Origin: Thermoprotei archaeon
GTDB taxonomy: Archaea > Thermoproteota > Thermoprotei_A > Sulfolobales > Ignisphaeraceae
Assembly: GCA_003661865.1 (NCBI GenBank)
Contig: QMWY01000006.1
Coordinates: 1 to 18,521, forward strand
Length of the DNA stretch: 18,521 nt
Direction: 5' to 3'
Every line of letters begins with the position of its first letter. Position 1 is the stretch's first letter. Of the stretch, positions 1 to 6,788 are shown one piece after another. The notes under the pieces were generated by a model that was given only the letters and a program-made list of their open reading frames with translations, was not told the DNA's origin and searched no databases. Both the position numbers and the translations under genes were made by a program.

Positions 1-440
1 ATGAGTCTTTCAGCCCTCTCAATGAGCCCAATACCCTCCAAGCGTAGACCCAGCGCCTCTGCCCGCGCCCGTGCATAGCTTACCAAGATCGAGGTCGTGA
101 TTAGGGTATAGGCGATCAGGGGGTCCATGCCTAGGGGCACCAGGCTTACCACCATGAGGGCCTCAGCGACCCGGTCGCAGAAGGAGTCTAGGAATGCGCC
201 AAACCTAGAGACCCTTCCGCTAAGCCTAGCAACAGCGCCATCCACAGCATCGCTGTAGCCCGATAGTGCTAGGAGCATCGGTACGAACCATGCAAAACCG
301 CTGTACGCGGCTGCGAGTGCCAGCGATGCGAAGATGACGCTCGCTAGCGTTATGGCGTTCGGCGGGGCCCCTATCCTTAGAAGCGCCTTGGCGGGGCCCG
401 TTACGAGTCGTGAGAACCTTGCTCTGAAGCGCGTTAGCAC
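1..440 (-). CDS. CDP-alcohol phosphatidyltransferase (archaetidylinositol-phosphate synthase-like), C-terminus beyond window
   Basis: This integral membrane enzyme joins a CDP-activated lipid to a polar head-group alcohol, giving an archaeal phospholipid. About 146 codons are visible from a GTG at 440, and the gene leaves the window at base 1. The complete family signature D-x2-DG-x2-AR-x8-G-x3-D-x3-D is present: D64, D67, G68, A71, R72, G81, D85 and D89, the aspartates that hold the metal and CDP. It lies between hydrophobic segments at about residues 30-60 and 90-120. The family call is firm. The head group (inositol phosphate, glycerol phosphate or serine) cannot be read from the motif; inositol phosphate is a guess from what is usual in Crenarchaeota. 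The gene is divergent from the next one, and the 100-base gap holds their promoters. Confidence 0.85.
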   Translation of the reverse strand, partial: MLTRFRARFSRLVTGPAKALLRIGAPPNAITLASVIFASLALAAAYSGFAWFVPMLLALSGYSDAVDGAVARLSGRVSRFGAFLDSFCDRVAEALMVVSLVPLGMDPLIAYTLITTSILVSYARARAEALGLRLEGIGLIERAERL

Positions 441-470
441 AGCGTTACCCTCACTCTGCTCAGAGCACAG

Positions 471-477
471 ATTAATA
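471..477 (+). promoter_or_regulatory. Candidate TATA box for the 541-6034 operon
   Basis: The A/T-rich heptamer ATTAATA stands out in a G+C-rich gap. Its centre is about 26 bases before position 500, so transcription would start near 500, leaving a leader of about 41 bases before the GTG at 541. A ribosome binding site (AGGT, 531-534) sits 6 bases before that GTG. The same leader carries a candidate box C/D sRNA. This is inferred from sequence and spacing only. Confidence 0.45.
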
Positions 478-499
478 CCCTTGTAAGCAGTGTCCGCTA

Positions 500-566
500 A
501 GGGATGATGTGGAATCCGGGATCTGAGGAGAGGTCCCGCTGTGATGAAATATATACCTCCTGACCT
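500..566 (+). ncRNA. Candidate box C/D sRNA in the leader and start of the first operon gene
   Basis: In order: C box ATGATGT (504-510, one mismatch to RTGATGA), 12-nt guide, D' box CTGA (523-526), 14-nt spacer, perfect C' box GTGATGA (541-547), 12-nt guide, D box CTGA (560-563). AGG (500-502) can pair with CCT (564-566), leaving one unpaired G before the C box and none after the D box, as a kink-turn needs. A TATA box predicts a transcript start at about 500. Against it: the C' box coincides with the GTG-ATG start of the 541 gene, the D'-C' spacer is long, the second guide is A/T-rich, and I could not assign a target. It may be chance. Confidence 0.33.
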
Positions 567-1212
567 GAGAAGCTATGGGATGCTAGAGCAGCTAAGGATG
601 CTGTACCTAGCGTTATACAACCCCCGCGTGATGACGCGTGTAATGCGAAGGCTAGAGGAGCTTGGCTTAGAGTACAAGGGGGTGTACGAGACTCAGCGTA
701 CCATACACGGGGTTGTGCTGGCTGATAGTGAGGGACTTAAGTACCTCGAGAGCTACGGTATAGAGGTTCGCGGCCCGCTGATAAGGGCGGACGACGTTGA
801 GCGGGCCGTTGCCCGCGCACTAGTATTTGCACGGGGCCTACGCCCCCCGCTCAACACGCTCATTGTGGGTGTAGACCTAGGCCGCTCCATAGGTTTGGCA
901 GCTGTGGGCGACTCTCGCGTGCTGCTAACGAAGATGTTCTCATCAACGCCGATGTTCCTCGACACACTGTTCTGGGTTATTGAAAACATAGAGAGCAGCA
1001 GGCGCAGCATTAGGATAGGTTTCACTAGATCCACCTTTGATGAGAGCAAGGCGGTGATAGTCGATAGGATCGCTAAGCTTGTGCCAAGCGATGTAGAGCT
1101 TGAGCTCGTTCCTGAGAGGGGAAGCTCCAGACTTAGGCCTGGCGCAGCACCCCGGGGGCTTAGAGATGATGAGATCGCGGCCCTTAACATAGCTCTAGGC
1201 AGAACGCTATGA
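541..1212 (+). CDS. Predicted RNase H/RuvC-like fold protein, function unknown
   Basis: I do not recognise this 223-residue protein as a named family. Its C-terminal half looks like an RNase H-type nuclease core. A first strand ends in the sequence VGVDLG (109-114, D112), followed by a glycine-rich turn and a second strand. A later strand ends in E188/E192, and a C-terminal helix begins with the acidic run D209-D210-E211 and continues AALNIAL. RuvC-like enzymes place metal-binding acids at these points. The N-terminal 100 residues are helical and charged. The GTG at 541 has a ribosome site 6 bases upstream; the ATG at 544 is equally possible. The stop overlaps the Clp1 gene start by four bases, so the two are probably translationally coupled. 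The fold is an inference from pattern, and activity is not proven. Confidence 0.7.
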   Translation: MMKYIPPDLRSYGMLEQLRMLYLALYNPRVMTRVMRRLEELGLEYKGVYETQRTIHGVVLADSEGLKYLESYGIEVRGPLIRADDVERAVARALVFARGLRPPLNTLIVGVDLGRSIGLAAVGDSRVLLTKMFSSTPMFLDTLFWVIENIESSRRSIRIGFTRSTFDESKAVIVDRIAKLVPSDVELELVPERGSSRLRPGAAPRGLRDDEIAALNIALGRTL

Positions 1213-2513
1213 AAAAGACCCGGGGGATGGCAGTGTCCCTCTCGACTAGCGTAACCCTTAGCAGCGGTGGGATAGCGAGGGTCATGGGACCTGCGAGGAT
1301 TGCTGTAAGGCGTGGTAAGGTGAGGATACTGGGGATAGAGCTCGGCGAGGGCCAGTCCGTTGTCATCAGCAGGTTCCGCAGCTATGCAGTGAAGGCGTTA
1401 AGCGATTCGCAGATGGATATAGTCCTTGGCGAGGGCGGCTCGGTTGAGGAGCCTGAGAAGGGCGAGGAGGTCATAGACCAGTGGGAGAGCGTTGTAGAGA
1501 AGGTGCTCTCTAGGGATAGAGTGACGTTAGTTGTCGTAGGACCCGTAGACAGCGGCAAGTCTACGTTCACGGCACTGGTCGCTAACATGGCGTTGTCGCG
1601 CGGGATGGAACCTGTGGTCATAGATGGCGATGTTGGGCAGTGCGACCTCGCACCACCGAGCTTCGTAGCTATGGCTAGGATAGAGAAGCCCGTGCTATGG
1701 CTAAGGGAGCTCATGGGTGAGTACTTCAGGCTTGTTGGCTACATAACACCCTCTGTAGCCCCCTACAAGCTGTTAAGAGCGCTTGTCGAGCTGGGTAGGG
1801 AGGCGACGCACCTAGGGAGAGTGGTTGTTGTAAACACGGATGGCTGGGTATACGGGTACCAGGCGCTCGAGCTGAAGAGCGAGATTGCTAGGGCTCTCAA
1901 CGCCGATTACGTAGTGGTTCTCGACGAGGTGGTTGGGAAGAAGCTCTCCCGGATGCTCACCCCTCTCGGCATAGAGGTCATAACCCTTCCTCGACCCCGC
2001 GTTGTTAGGGAGAGGGATAGGGATGATAGGAGGTATCTGAGAAGGCAGAACTACCGCAGATTCTTCGACGGTGCTAAGCGTATCTGCGTGGGGCTGGACT
2101 CCATAAACATAGCAGGCTCCTGCGTATTCTCAGGCGAGCCCCTGTCGGAGGAGGAGCTCGCATCTATAGCGGAGCGTATAGGCGCTAGGCCGATAATGGG
2201 GTCTAGACACGATGACCTTGTGGCCCTAGTTGTGGAGAGAGGCGCTGAGCCCTCCGTAATACCCAGGCTTAGGGAGGCGGGGGGTAAAGACGTCTACCTG
2301 ATCCCGGCGAAGGCGAGGCTGCGTATAGTATCAGCGGTCTTGACGAACGGTAGCAGGAACGAGTACCCGGCCCTGATAGACAGCATCGATCCCGAGAAGG
2401 GGCTGTGTCTATACACGAAGTATGGTGGGGAGGTAAGGTCTGTGATCGTGGGGCGGGTCAGGATTAGTGAGGAGTGGGAGGAGGTAGGTAAGCCTATGAA
2501 GTGCGTCATCTGA
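1209..2513 (+). CDS. clp1: Clp1/Grc3-family polynucleotide 5'-hydroxyl kinase
   Basis: Family members phosphorylate 5'-hydroxyl ends of RNA (and often DNA); in archaea a role in RNA processing or repair is assumed. The 434-residue protein has a beta-rich N-terminal domain (about 1-100), then a P-loop GPVDSGKST (111-119). The family-specific second motif DGDVGQ (139-144) is the Clp1/Grc3 version of Walker B and binds the RNA end. The P-loop domain runs to about 300, followed by a C-terminal beta domain, the usual three-part layout. The ATG at 1209 overlaps the preceding stop (ATGA). A UbiD-family gene follows after 12 bases. The family assignment is strong; the natural substrate is unknown. 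Confidence 0.88.
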   Translation: MKKTRGMAVSLSTSVTLSSGGIARVMGPARIAVRRGKVRILGIELGEGQSVVISRFRSYAVKALSDSQMDIVLGEGGSVEEPEKGEEVIDQWESVVEKVLSRDRVTLVVVGPVDSGKSTFTALVANMALSRGMEPVVIDGDVGQCDLAPPSFVAMARIEKPVLWLRELMGEYFRLVGYITPSVAPYKLLRALVELGREATHLGRVVVVNTDGWVYGYQALELKSEIARALNADYVVVLDEVVGKKLSRMLTPLGIEVITLPRPRVVRERDRDDRRYLRRQNYRRFFDGAKRICVGLDSINIAGSCVFSGEPLSEEELASIAERIGARPIMGSRHDDLVALVVERGAEPSVIPRLREAGGKDVYLIPAKARLRIVSAVLTNGSRNEYPALIDSIDPEKGLCLYTKYGGEVRSVIVGRVRISEEWEEVGKPMKCVI

Positions 2514-2525
2514 GGTGCGGAGCAG

Positions 2526-3800
2526 GTGTCGTTAAGGCTGTTCGTTGAGGAGCTTAGGAGCAGAGGTCTTGTTGAGAGTATCACTCGCGTTCTGGGCAGG
2601 GACCTCGAGCCTACGAGATACATGCTTGATGCTGATAAACGAGGAGCAACACTGCTATTCAGAGTCGAAGGCTGGTCATCAGAGATCGTGAGTGGTGTTG
2701 TCAACACACGTGAGAAGCTCTATAGAGCCCTCCACGCCCGTGGTGATGAGGAGGCGTATATGAAGCTCTTAAACGCGCTTGAGAAGCCCTCCAAGCCCGG
2801 CTACACTGGGTTCCCTGAGTACCTAAAACGTGTTGGGGACGATGTGACGAGGCTCCCCTTTATAAAGTTCTATAGGGGTGATGGGGGGAGGTACCTAACT
2901 TCATCGATCTACATTGCGTGTATAGAGGGCGTGTGCAACGCATCGATCCACAGGACAATGCTTGTGGGGCGCCGTGAGCTCGTTGCGAGGATAGTACCTA
3001 GGCACCTCTACTACATACACCGCAGATACGCTGAAAGAGGGCTGGAGACACCCGTAGCGATCGTCGTGGGTGTGCACCCCGCTGTTATGCTAGCAGCCGC
3101 CTCCTCACCCCCCTTTGGCGTATTCGAGATTGAGGTCGCTGCCTCGATGCTGCCGGACCTAAAGGTCGCCTTAACCCCTCGCTACGGGATCCCTGTGCCA
3201 ATACCCGCCGCAGTCATTATCGAGGGCAGGATCACTAGGCAGAGGGTACGCGAGGGCCCCTTCACAGACCTTACGAACACCTACGATAGGGTACGCGAAG
3301 AGCCCCTGATAAAGGTCGACGCCGTCTACGTATCTGACGAGCTACTCCACGTCGTGCTTCCCGGGGGCAATGAGCATATGTACCTCCAGGGCTTCCCGCG
3401 GGAGGCGCTTATATGGAGGGCGGTCAGGAGCGTTGTTCCGAGGGTCCATAAGGTTAGGCTGACCCGTGGAGGGGGTAGGTGGCTACACGCTGTTGTATCT
3501 ATAGATAAGCTAAGTGATGGGGACCCGAAGGTCGTGGGTATGGCAGCGTTTGCCGCGCATCCTAGCCTCAAAGCGGTCGTGGTGGTTGACAGCGATGTGG
3601 ATCCCGATGACCCGGTGGATGTAGAGTGGGCCGTAGCAACAAGGTTCCAGGCTTCGAGGGATCTAGTGGTTATAGCTAGGGCCAGGTGCTCATCTCTCGA
3701 CCCAAGCTCTGAGGATGGTATATGCGATAAGGTGTTGATAGACGCCACAGCCCCGCTCAAGGACAGGGATAGGTTCCGTAAGGTCATAGAGGGGATCTGA
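2526..3800 (+). CDS. UbiD-family decarboxylase, probable trans-anhydromevalonate 5-phosphate decarboxylase
   Basis: UbiD enzymes use prenylated FMN to decarboxylate unsaturated acids. In the archaeal modified mevalonate pathway a UbiD homologue turns trans-anhydromevalonate 5-phosphate into isopentenyl phosphate. The 424-residue protein shows UbiD hallmarks: the N-terminal flavin/metal region with NASIHR (138-143), acidic active-site candidates E233 and E243 in the IEG and REGPF stretches, and the C-terminal signature DSDVDP..D (355-362) followed by WAVATRF (368-374) and RD. The substrate call rests on context: the two genes immediately downstream encode both subunits of the dehydratase that would make it. 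A UbiX-type prenyltransferase for the cofactor is not in the window. The start is a GTG behind GAGGTG. Family firm, substrate well supported by neighbours. Confidence 0.88.
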   Translation: MSLRLFVEELRSRGLVESITRVLGRDLEPTRYMLDADKRGATLLFRVEGWSSEIVSGVVNTREKLYRALHARGDEEAYMKLLNALEKPSKPGYTGFPEYLKRVGDDVTRLPFIKFYRGDGGRYLTSSIYIACIEGVCNASIHRTMLVGRRELVARIVPRHLYYIHRRYAERGLETPVAIVVGVHPAVMLAAASSPPFGVFEIEVAASMLPDLKVALTPRYGIPVPIPAAVIIEGRITRQRVREGPFTDLTNTYDRVREEPLIKVDAVYVSDELLHVVLPGGNEHMYLQGFPREALIWRAVRSVVPRVHKVRLTRGGGRWLHAVVSIDKLSDGDPKVVGMAAFAAHPSLKAVVVVDSDVDPDDPVDVEWAVATRFQASRDLVVIARARCSSLDPSSEDGICDKVLIDATAPLKDRDRFRKVIEGI

Positions 3801-3801
3801 C

Positions 3802-4974
3802 TTGCACCTCACTAGGGAGGAGGAGAGGTTCCTCAACGGCGAGCACGGAGAGGCGCTTAGGCTAGCCATGGAGGTCCTCGTAAGGGTCGGCGAGGCCATG
3901 GGCGCAGAGTCCATGGTGCCGATAAGCCATGCACACGTCTCGGGCGTATCGTACTTCTCGATAGGTGACTACGGTGTAGAGCTCCTAGAGGAGCTCGCGC
4001 TTAAAGGGGCTAAGGTTAGGGTCTTTACAACAGCGAACCCCTCCTCCATGGCCCTAGCACCGGACTTCATGGATAGGTTTGGCGCGCGCTACGTCGAGAA
4101 GCAGCATAGGATCATAGAGCTGCTACTATCCATGGGTGTGCACGAGAGCTTCACCTGCATACCCTACATCCTGAGGACCCCTCGGCAGGGAGAGCACCTG
4201 GCGTGGGCAGAGTCCAGCGCCGTGCTCTATGCGAATAGCGTGCTTGGTGCCTATACCAATAGGGAGGGTGGTGTAGTGGCCCTAATGGCAGGGATAGCAG
4301 GCCGTACCTACATGGCGGGTGTACATCTAAGGGAGTTTAGGGTGCCGCGCACCCTGGTAAGAGTTGCGGGCAGTGTGAAAAGCCGGGTGATCGCCGGGCT
4401 CCTTGGGCTTAGGATAGGAGCCATGAGCAGCGGCATTCCATTCGTAGAGTTCCGCGGGGTATCCCCCGCAGACATGCCTATCGGTGCGGTTAAGCAGATG
4501 CTAGCAGCTGTAGGCACAGCCTCGGACCTCCCCATGGTTGTTCTGGAGGGCGTTACACCGGGCTACCGAGAGTATAGGAGGTGCGCGGACTTCGTGGATA
4601 GGCACACGATCAGGGTTGAGGAGCTAGTATCGGAGCTGGGACGTGAGGAGGGTAGGGGTGATGTCTACATAACCGGGTGTCCGCACTTGGACCTGGAGGA
4701 GCTCAAGGAGCTAGCGGAGCTCGTGGTACGTGGAGTGTTCGACGGTTATAAGGAGATATGGGTAGCACTATCCCCTAAGGTCTATAGGCTGGGTGAGGAG
4801 CTGGGCATCGTCCAGAAGCTAAGGGAGCTTGGCGTGAGGTTTGCCGTCGGTGCATGCCCCGTGGTCACAAAGCTACGCCTCTTAGGGGTCGAGGCTGTTG
4901 CCACGGACTCGGCTAAGGCCTATAGCTATATACCGAAGATCTCTGGCGTGACCGCCGTGCTCAGGGGGTGGTGA
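3802..4974 (+). CDS. Phosphomevalonate dehydratase large subunit (aconitase X, DUF521)
   Basis: The large subunit of a [4Fe-4S] hydro-lyase that dehydrates (R)-mevalonate 5-phosphate to trans-anhydromevalonate 5-phosphate. The 390 residues fit the aconitase-X catalytic family, starting with the typical LTREEERFLNGEHGEA stretch (3-18), then PISHAHVSGVSY (40-51) and TTANPSSM (76-83). Likely cluster ligands are C119 (FTCIPY), C293 (TGCPH) and C352 (GACPV). The TTG start lies one base after the UbiD stop, with GGGGATC as a possible ribosome site; the next in-frame ATG is at codon 24 and would cut into conserved sequence. Aconitase X also includes hydroxyproline-related dehydratases in bacteria. 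The adjacent UbiD gene and archaeal setting favour the mevalonate role. Confidence 0.9.
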   Translation: MHLTREEERFLNGEHGEALRLAMEVLVRVGEAMGAESMVPISHAHVSGVSYFSIGDYGVELLEELALKGAKVRVFTTANPSSMALAPDFMDRFGARYVEKQHRIIELLLSMGVHESFTCIPYILRTPRQGEHLAWAESSAVLYANSVLGAYTNREGGVVALMAGIAGRTYMAGVHLREFRVPRTLVRVAGSVKSRVIAGLLGLRIGAMSSGIPFVEFRGVSPADMPIGAVKQMLAAVGTASDLPMVVLEGVTPGYREYRRCADFVDRHTIRVEELVSELGREEGRGDVYITGCPHLDLEELKELAELVVRGVFDGYKEIWVALSPKVYRLGEELGIVQKLRELGVRFAVGACPVVTKLRLLGVEAVATDSAKAYSYIPKISGVTAVLRGW

Positions 4975-4978
4975 ACCC

Positions 4979-5386
4979 GTGACGCTGGTGTTCAAGGCGA
5001 GGAGGGTATTTGGAAAGGATGCCGAGGGTGTGGCGCTGATATCAACACCCCTCTCGCCACTCGGAGATATCGATCCGGAGAGCGGCGTGGTCAAAGCAAG
5101 AGACAGTCCGGCTTACGGGGAGAGGCTCGCGGGAAGGGTCCTAGTCATGAGGTATATGAAGGGGAGCACCGTGGGGACCTACGTGCTGTACGCCCTTGGC
5201 AGGAGGGGAGCAGCACCGCGGGCGATAGTTGTTGAGAGGCCTGACCCTGTGCTCGTCTCGGGCTGCGTCCTAGGGGGTATAACGCTTGCATATGGCGTTG
5301 AACAGGGGTTCTTCGAAGTTGTTAGGAGCGGTATGAGGATCAGGGTCTCTGTCTCTACGCAGAGCGTATCCATCTTGGATTTCTAG
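4979..5386 (+). CDS. Phosphomevalonate dehydratase small subunit (DUF126)
   Basis: This is the small, swivelling-domain partner of the large subunit; the active site forms at their interface. The 135-residue protein matches DUF126: the N-terminal A-x-G-x2-L-type beta strands, the PLSPLGDIDPESGVV stretch (25-38) and the conserved serine turn MKGSTVGTYVLY (60-71). There S63 corresponds to the serine of the aconitase small-domain loop. The C-terminal part RPDPVLVSGCVLGGIT (88-102) is also typical. The GTG start is four bases after the large-subunit stop, behind GGTGG. Thymidylate kinase follows directly. In bacteria and some archaea this domain is fused to the large subunit; here the two are separate genes, as in other crenarchaea. 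Confidence 0.9.
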   Translation: MTLVFKARRVFGKDAEGVALISTPLSPLGDIDPESGVVKARDSPAYGERLAGRVLVMRYMKGSTVGTYVLYALGRRGAAPRAIVVERPDPVLVSGCVLGGITLAYGVEQGFFEVVRSGMRIRVSVSTQSVSILDF

Positions 5387-5395
5387 GTGCTGGAC

Positions 5396-6034
5396 ATGCT
5401 CATAGCTATCGAGGGTATAGACGGTTCGGGCAAGACCACGGTAGCGAAGCTGCTCGTCTCTAGGCTCCGTGGCATGGGGCTGGACGCTAGGTACACATAC
5501 GAGCCCTTCGAAACTCCTTTTTCAAAGGCTCTTCAGCAGCTGCTGGGGAGAGTGAGCCCTGTAGTTGAGGCGCTTGCCATGGCGGCTGATAGGGCGCTGC
5601 ATGTCGAGAACGTGATTATTCCATGGCTTAGGGAGGGGGCCATAGTCGTTACCGACAGGTATGTATACTCGTCCATTGCGTACCAAGGGGCTCGTGGGGC
5701 CGATATAGAGTGGGTTATAGAGCTGAACAAGTTTGCGCCAAAACCCGACCTTGGGCTATACCTAGACGTAGACGTGGATACAGCGCTTAGCAGACTCCAG
5801 GGCAAGTCAGGAGGGAGGTGGAGCACTTTTGAAAGAAGGGAGGTGCTTCTAAGGGCTAGGGAGATCTACCTCGAGCTTGTTAGGCGTGGTGAGCTTATTT
5901 ACGTAGACGCTAGGCGGAGCGTGGATGAGGTTGTCAACGAAGTCGTGAGGTACGTTATAGAGAAGCTGAGGGGGTTTAGAGAGTTCAGCTCTTCCCCCTC
6001 GGCTTCTCACCGCCCTGCTGGAGGTACTGCTTGA
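5396..6034 (+). CDS. tmk: Thymidylate kinase (dTMP kinase)
   Basis: Phosphorylates dTMP to dTDP with ATP, a required step of dTTP synthesis in the cytosol. The protein begins MLIAIEGIDGSGKTT, with the P-loop at residues 7-14. It has the DRYVYSS motif (87-93) that binds the nucleotide and magnesium, an arginine-containing lid (about RLQGKSGGRWSTFERR) and LDVDVDTALSRL before it. I chose the ATG at 5396 because AGGTG lies 6 bases ahead of it and the family starts at this point. A GTG at 5387, three codons earlier, is the alternative. The last 50 bases run antiparallel into the UPF0148 gene, and the resulting C-terminal tail (from about FSSSPSASHRP) looks non-conserved. Confidence 0.93.
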   Translation: MLIAIEGIDGSGKTTVAKLLVSRLRGMGLDARYTYEPFETPFSKALQQLLGRVSPVVEALAMAADRALHVENVIIPWLREGAIVVTDRYVYSSIAYQGARGADIEWVIELNKFAPKPDLGLYLDVDVDTALSRLQGKSGGRWSTFERREVLLRAREIYLELVRRGELIYVDARRSVDEVVNEVVRYVIEKLRGFREFSSSPSASHRPAGGTA

Positions 6035-6377
6035 TCCGCTCCACACGCTCGATTATATCAAGCCACGCCGCAAGTGTCCGTAGTGCTGTAGGGTCATTCC
6101 CGATATCGCCGCTGCGCAGCGCCTTAACGAACTTCGAGATCTCTGCGCTCGCAGCCTTCTCAAGCTCTGTAAGTACGGATAGTGTTGATGCCTCAGCAAC
6201 CTCCTCCTCCGTCCTGGCTATGAAGATCCTACCGTGTATTGGGCACACAACCTCACCGCTCTTAAGCTTGAATAGGGGTAGGCCGCAGATAGGGCAGGTT
6301 TCGGAGAGCATAGTGGCGCCTGCTCTGAGAAGCTCACTCATTTTCTTCAGGGCTAGCTGCCTATCCACGCCACTCAT
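5985..6377 (-). CDS. UPF0148 / SSSCA1 (autoantigen p27, ZNRD2) family zinc-ribbon protein
   Basis: The function of the family is unknown in archaea. The 130-residue protein has a helical N-terminus, then a single zinc ribbon C28-PI-C31 ... C45-PI-H-G (C28, C31, C45 and probably H48), in the exact context ETCPICGLPLFKLKSGEVVCP expected of this family. A C-terminal helical region (about 60-120) and a basic, glycine-rich tail follow. The ATG at 6377 has no obvious ribosome site, so translation may be leaderless. Its 3' end overlaps the tmk 3' end by 50 bases on the opposite strand. The Lrp-like gene lies upstream on the same strand, about 95 bases away, with a T-rich stretch between. Confidence 0.85.
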   Translation of the reverse strand: MSGVDRQLALKKMSELLRAGATMLSETCPICGLPLFKLKSGEVVCPIHGRIFIARTEEEVAEASTLSVLTELEKAASAEISKFVKALRSGDIGNDPTALRTLAAWLDIIERVERIKQYLQQGGEKPRGKS

Positions 6378-6414
6378 AGTGTTCCCGGGTTAGGATCTGG
6401 CTGTGTAATGCCCG

Positions 6415-6421
6415 GAAAAAC
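6415..6421 (-). terminator. Possible T-rich transcription terminator
   Basis: Read on the minus strand there is a run of five T (GTTTTTCC) about 55 bases past the stop of the Lrp-like gene and just before the UPF0148 gene. Archaeal intrinsic terminators are often short T runs with no hairpin. This is weak evidence: a single short run. Confidence 0.25.
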
Positions 6422-6473
6422 ATTTCGTGGTGCAGCTTTGGGACAGCAGGGCTTTAAAGCCTACTTATCCCGG

Positions 6474-6716
6474 CTATCTCCGGCTGCTCTCTATTATAAT
6501 CATCGTGGTCGTGCTCTTTATGTGGGGCAGCCTCCTGATCTTGGTAACGATCACGTTCCGCAGCTCATCGTGGCTCGGTGCCTCTATGAACACGACCAAG
6601 TCATAGACTCCATACACAAGGTGAACCTCGCGGACCTCGGGAAACTCGAGGAGCTTCTTCATAACCTCCTCTTCGGTACCTACGTCCGTGTTTACGAGAA
6701 CGACCGCCCGGGGCAT
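6474..6716 (-). CDS. Stand-alone Lrp/AsnC C-terminal (RAM) ligand-binding domain protein
   Basis: This roughly 80-residue protein consists only of the alpha/beta sandwich that in Lrp/AsnC regulators binds amino acids and forms the oligomer. It begins MPRAVVLVNTDVG, followed by EEEVMKKLLEFPEVREVHLVYG (helix and strand), YDLVVFIEA, then IVTKIRRLPHI and the final strand STTTMIII. There is no helix-turn-helix, so it cannot bind DNA by itself. Such proteins are thought to act as amino-acid sensors or partners of full-length Lrp regulators. I chose the ATG at 6716 because the conserved domain starts there. A GTG at 6731 is the alternative, and the predicted transcript start (about 6732) would make that one leaderless. 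Divergent from the OPT-like transporter gene, with which it shares a 72-base promoter region. Confidence 0.87.
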   Translation of the reverse strand: MPRAVVLVNTDVGTEEEVMKKLLEFPEVREVHLVYGVYDLVVFIEAPSHDELRNVIVTKIRRLPHIKSTTTMIIIESSRR

Positions 6717-6751
6717 AAGCAATCCCTTCACTAGTTACAGAGCACTTGTGT

Positions 6752-6770
6752 ACACTTAAAGCTTTGAGCG
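6752..6770. promoter_or_regulatory. Shared divergent promoter with palindromic A/T core
   Basis: The short gap between the Lrp-like gene and the OPT-like gene has one A/T-rich core, CTTAAAGCTTTGAG (6755-6768), containing the 8-base palindrome AAAGCTTT. Read on the minus strand, TTTAA is centred about 26 bases before 6732. Read on the plus strand, TTAAA is about 27 bases before 6784. Both genes would then have almost no leader. The palindrome is also a conceivable operator. Inferred from spacing only. Confidence 0.35.
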
Positions 6771-6788
6771 GGATCTAGTGAGGCTTGC

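Noticed and set aside
753..1190. 145-codon minus-strand open frame inside the RuvC-like gene
   Set aside because: It is antisense to a coherent protein, serine/threonine/arginine-rich with no motif. It is a mirror of the real frame in G+C-rich DNA.
3326..3787. 153-codon minus-strand open frame inside the UbiD gene
   Set aside because: It overlaps the conserved C-terminal UbiD motifs and its own product is low-complexity and unrecognisable.
6408..6734. 108-codon plus-strand open frame opposite the Lrp-like gene
   Set aside because: The minus strand gives a clear RAM domain; the plus-strand product has no recognisable pattern and no ribosome site.
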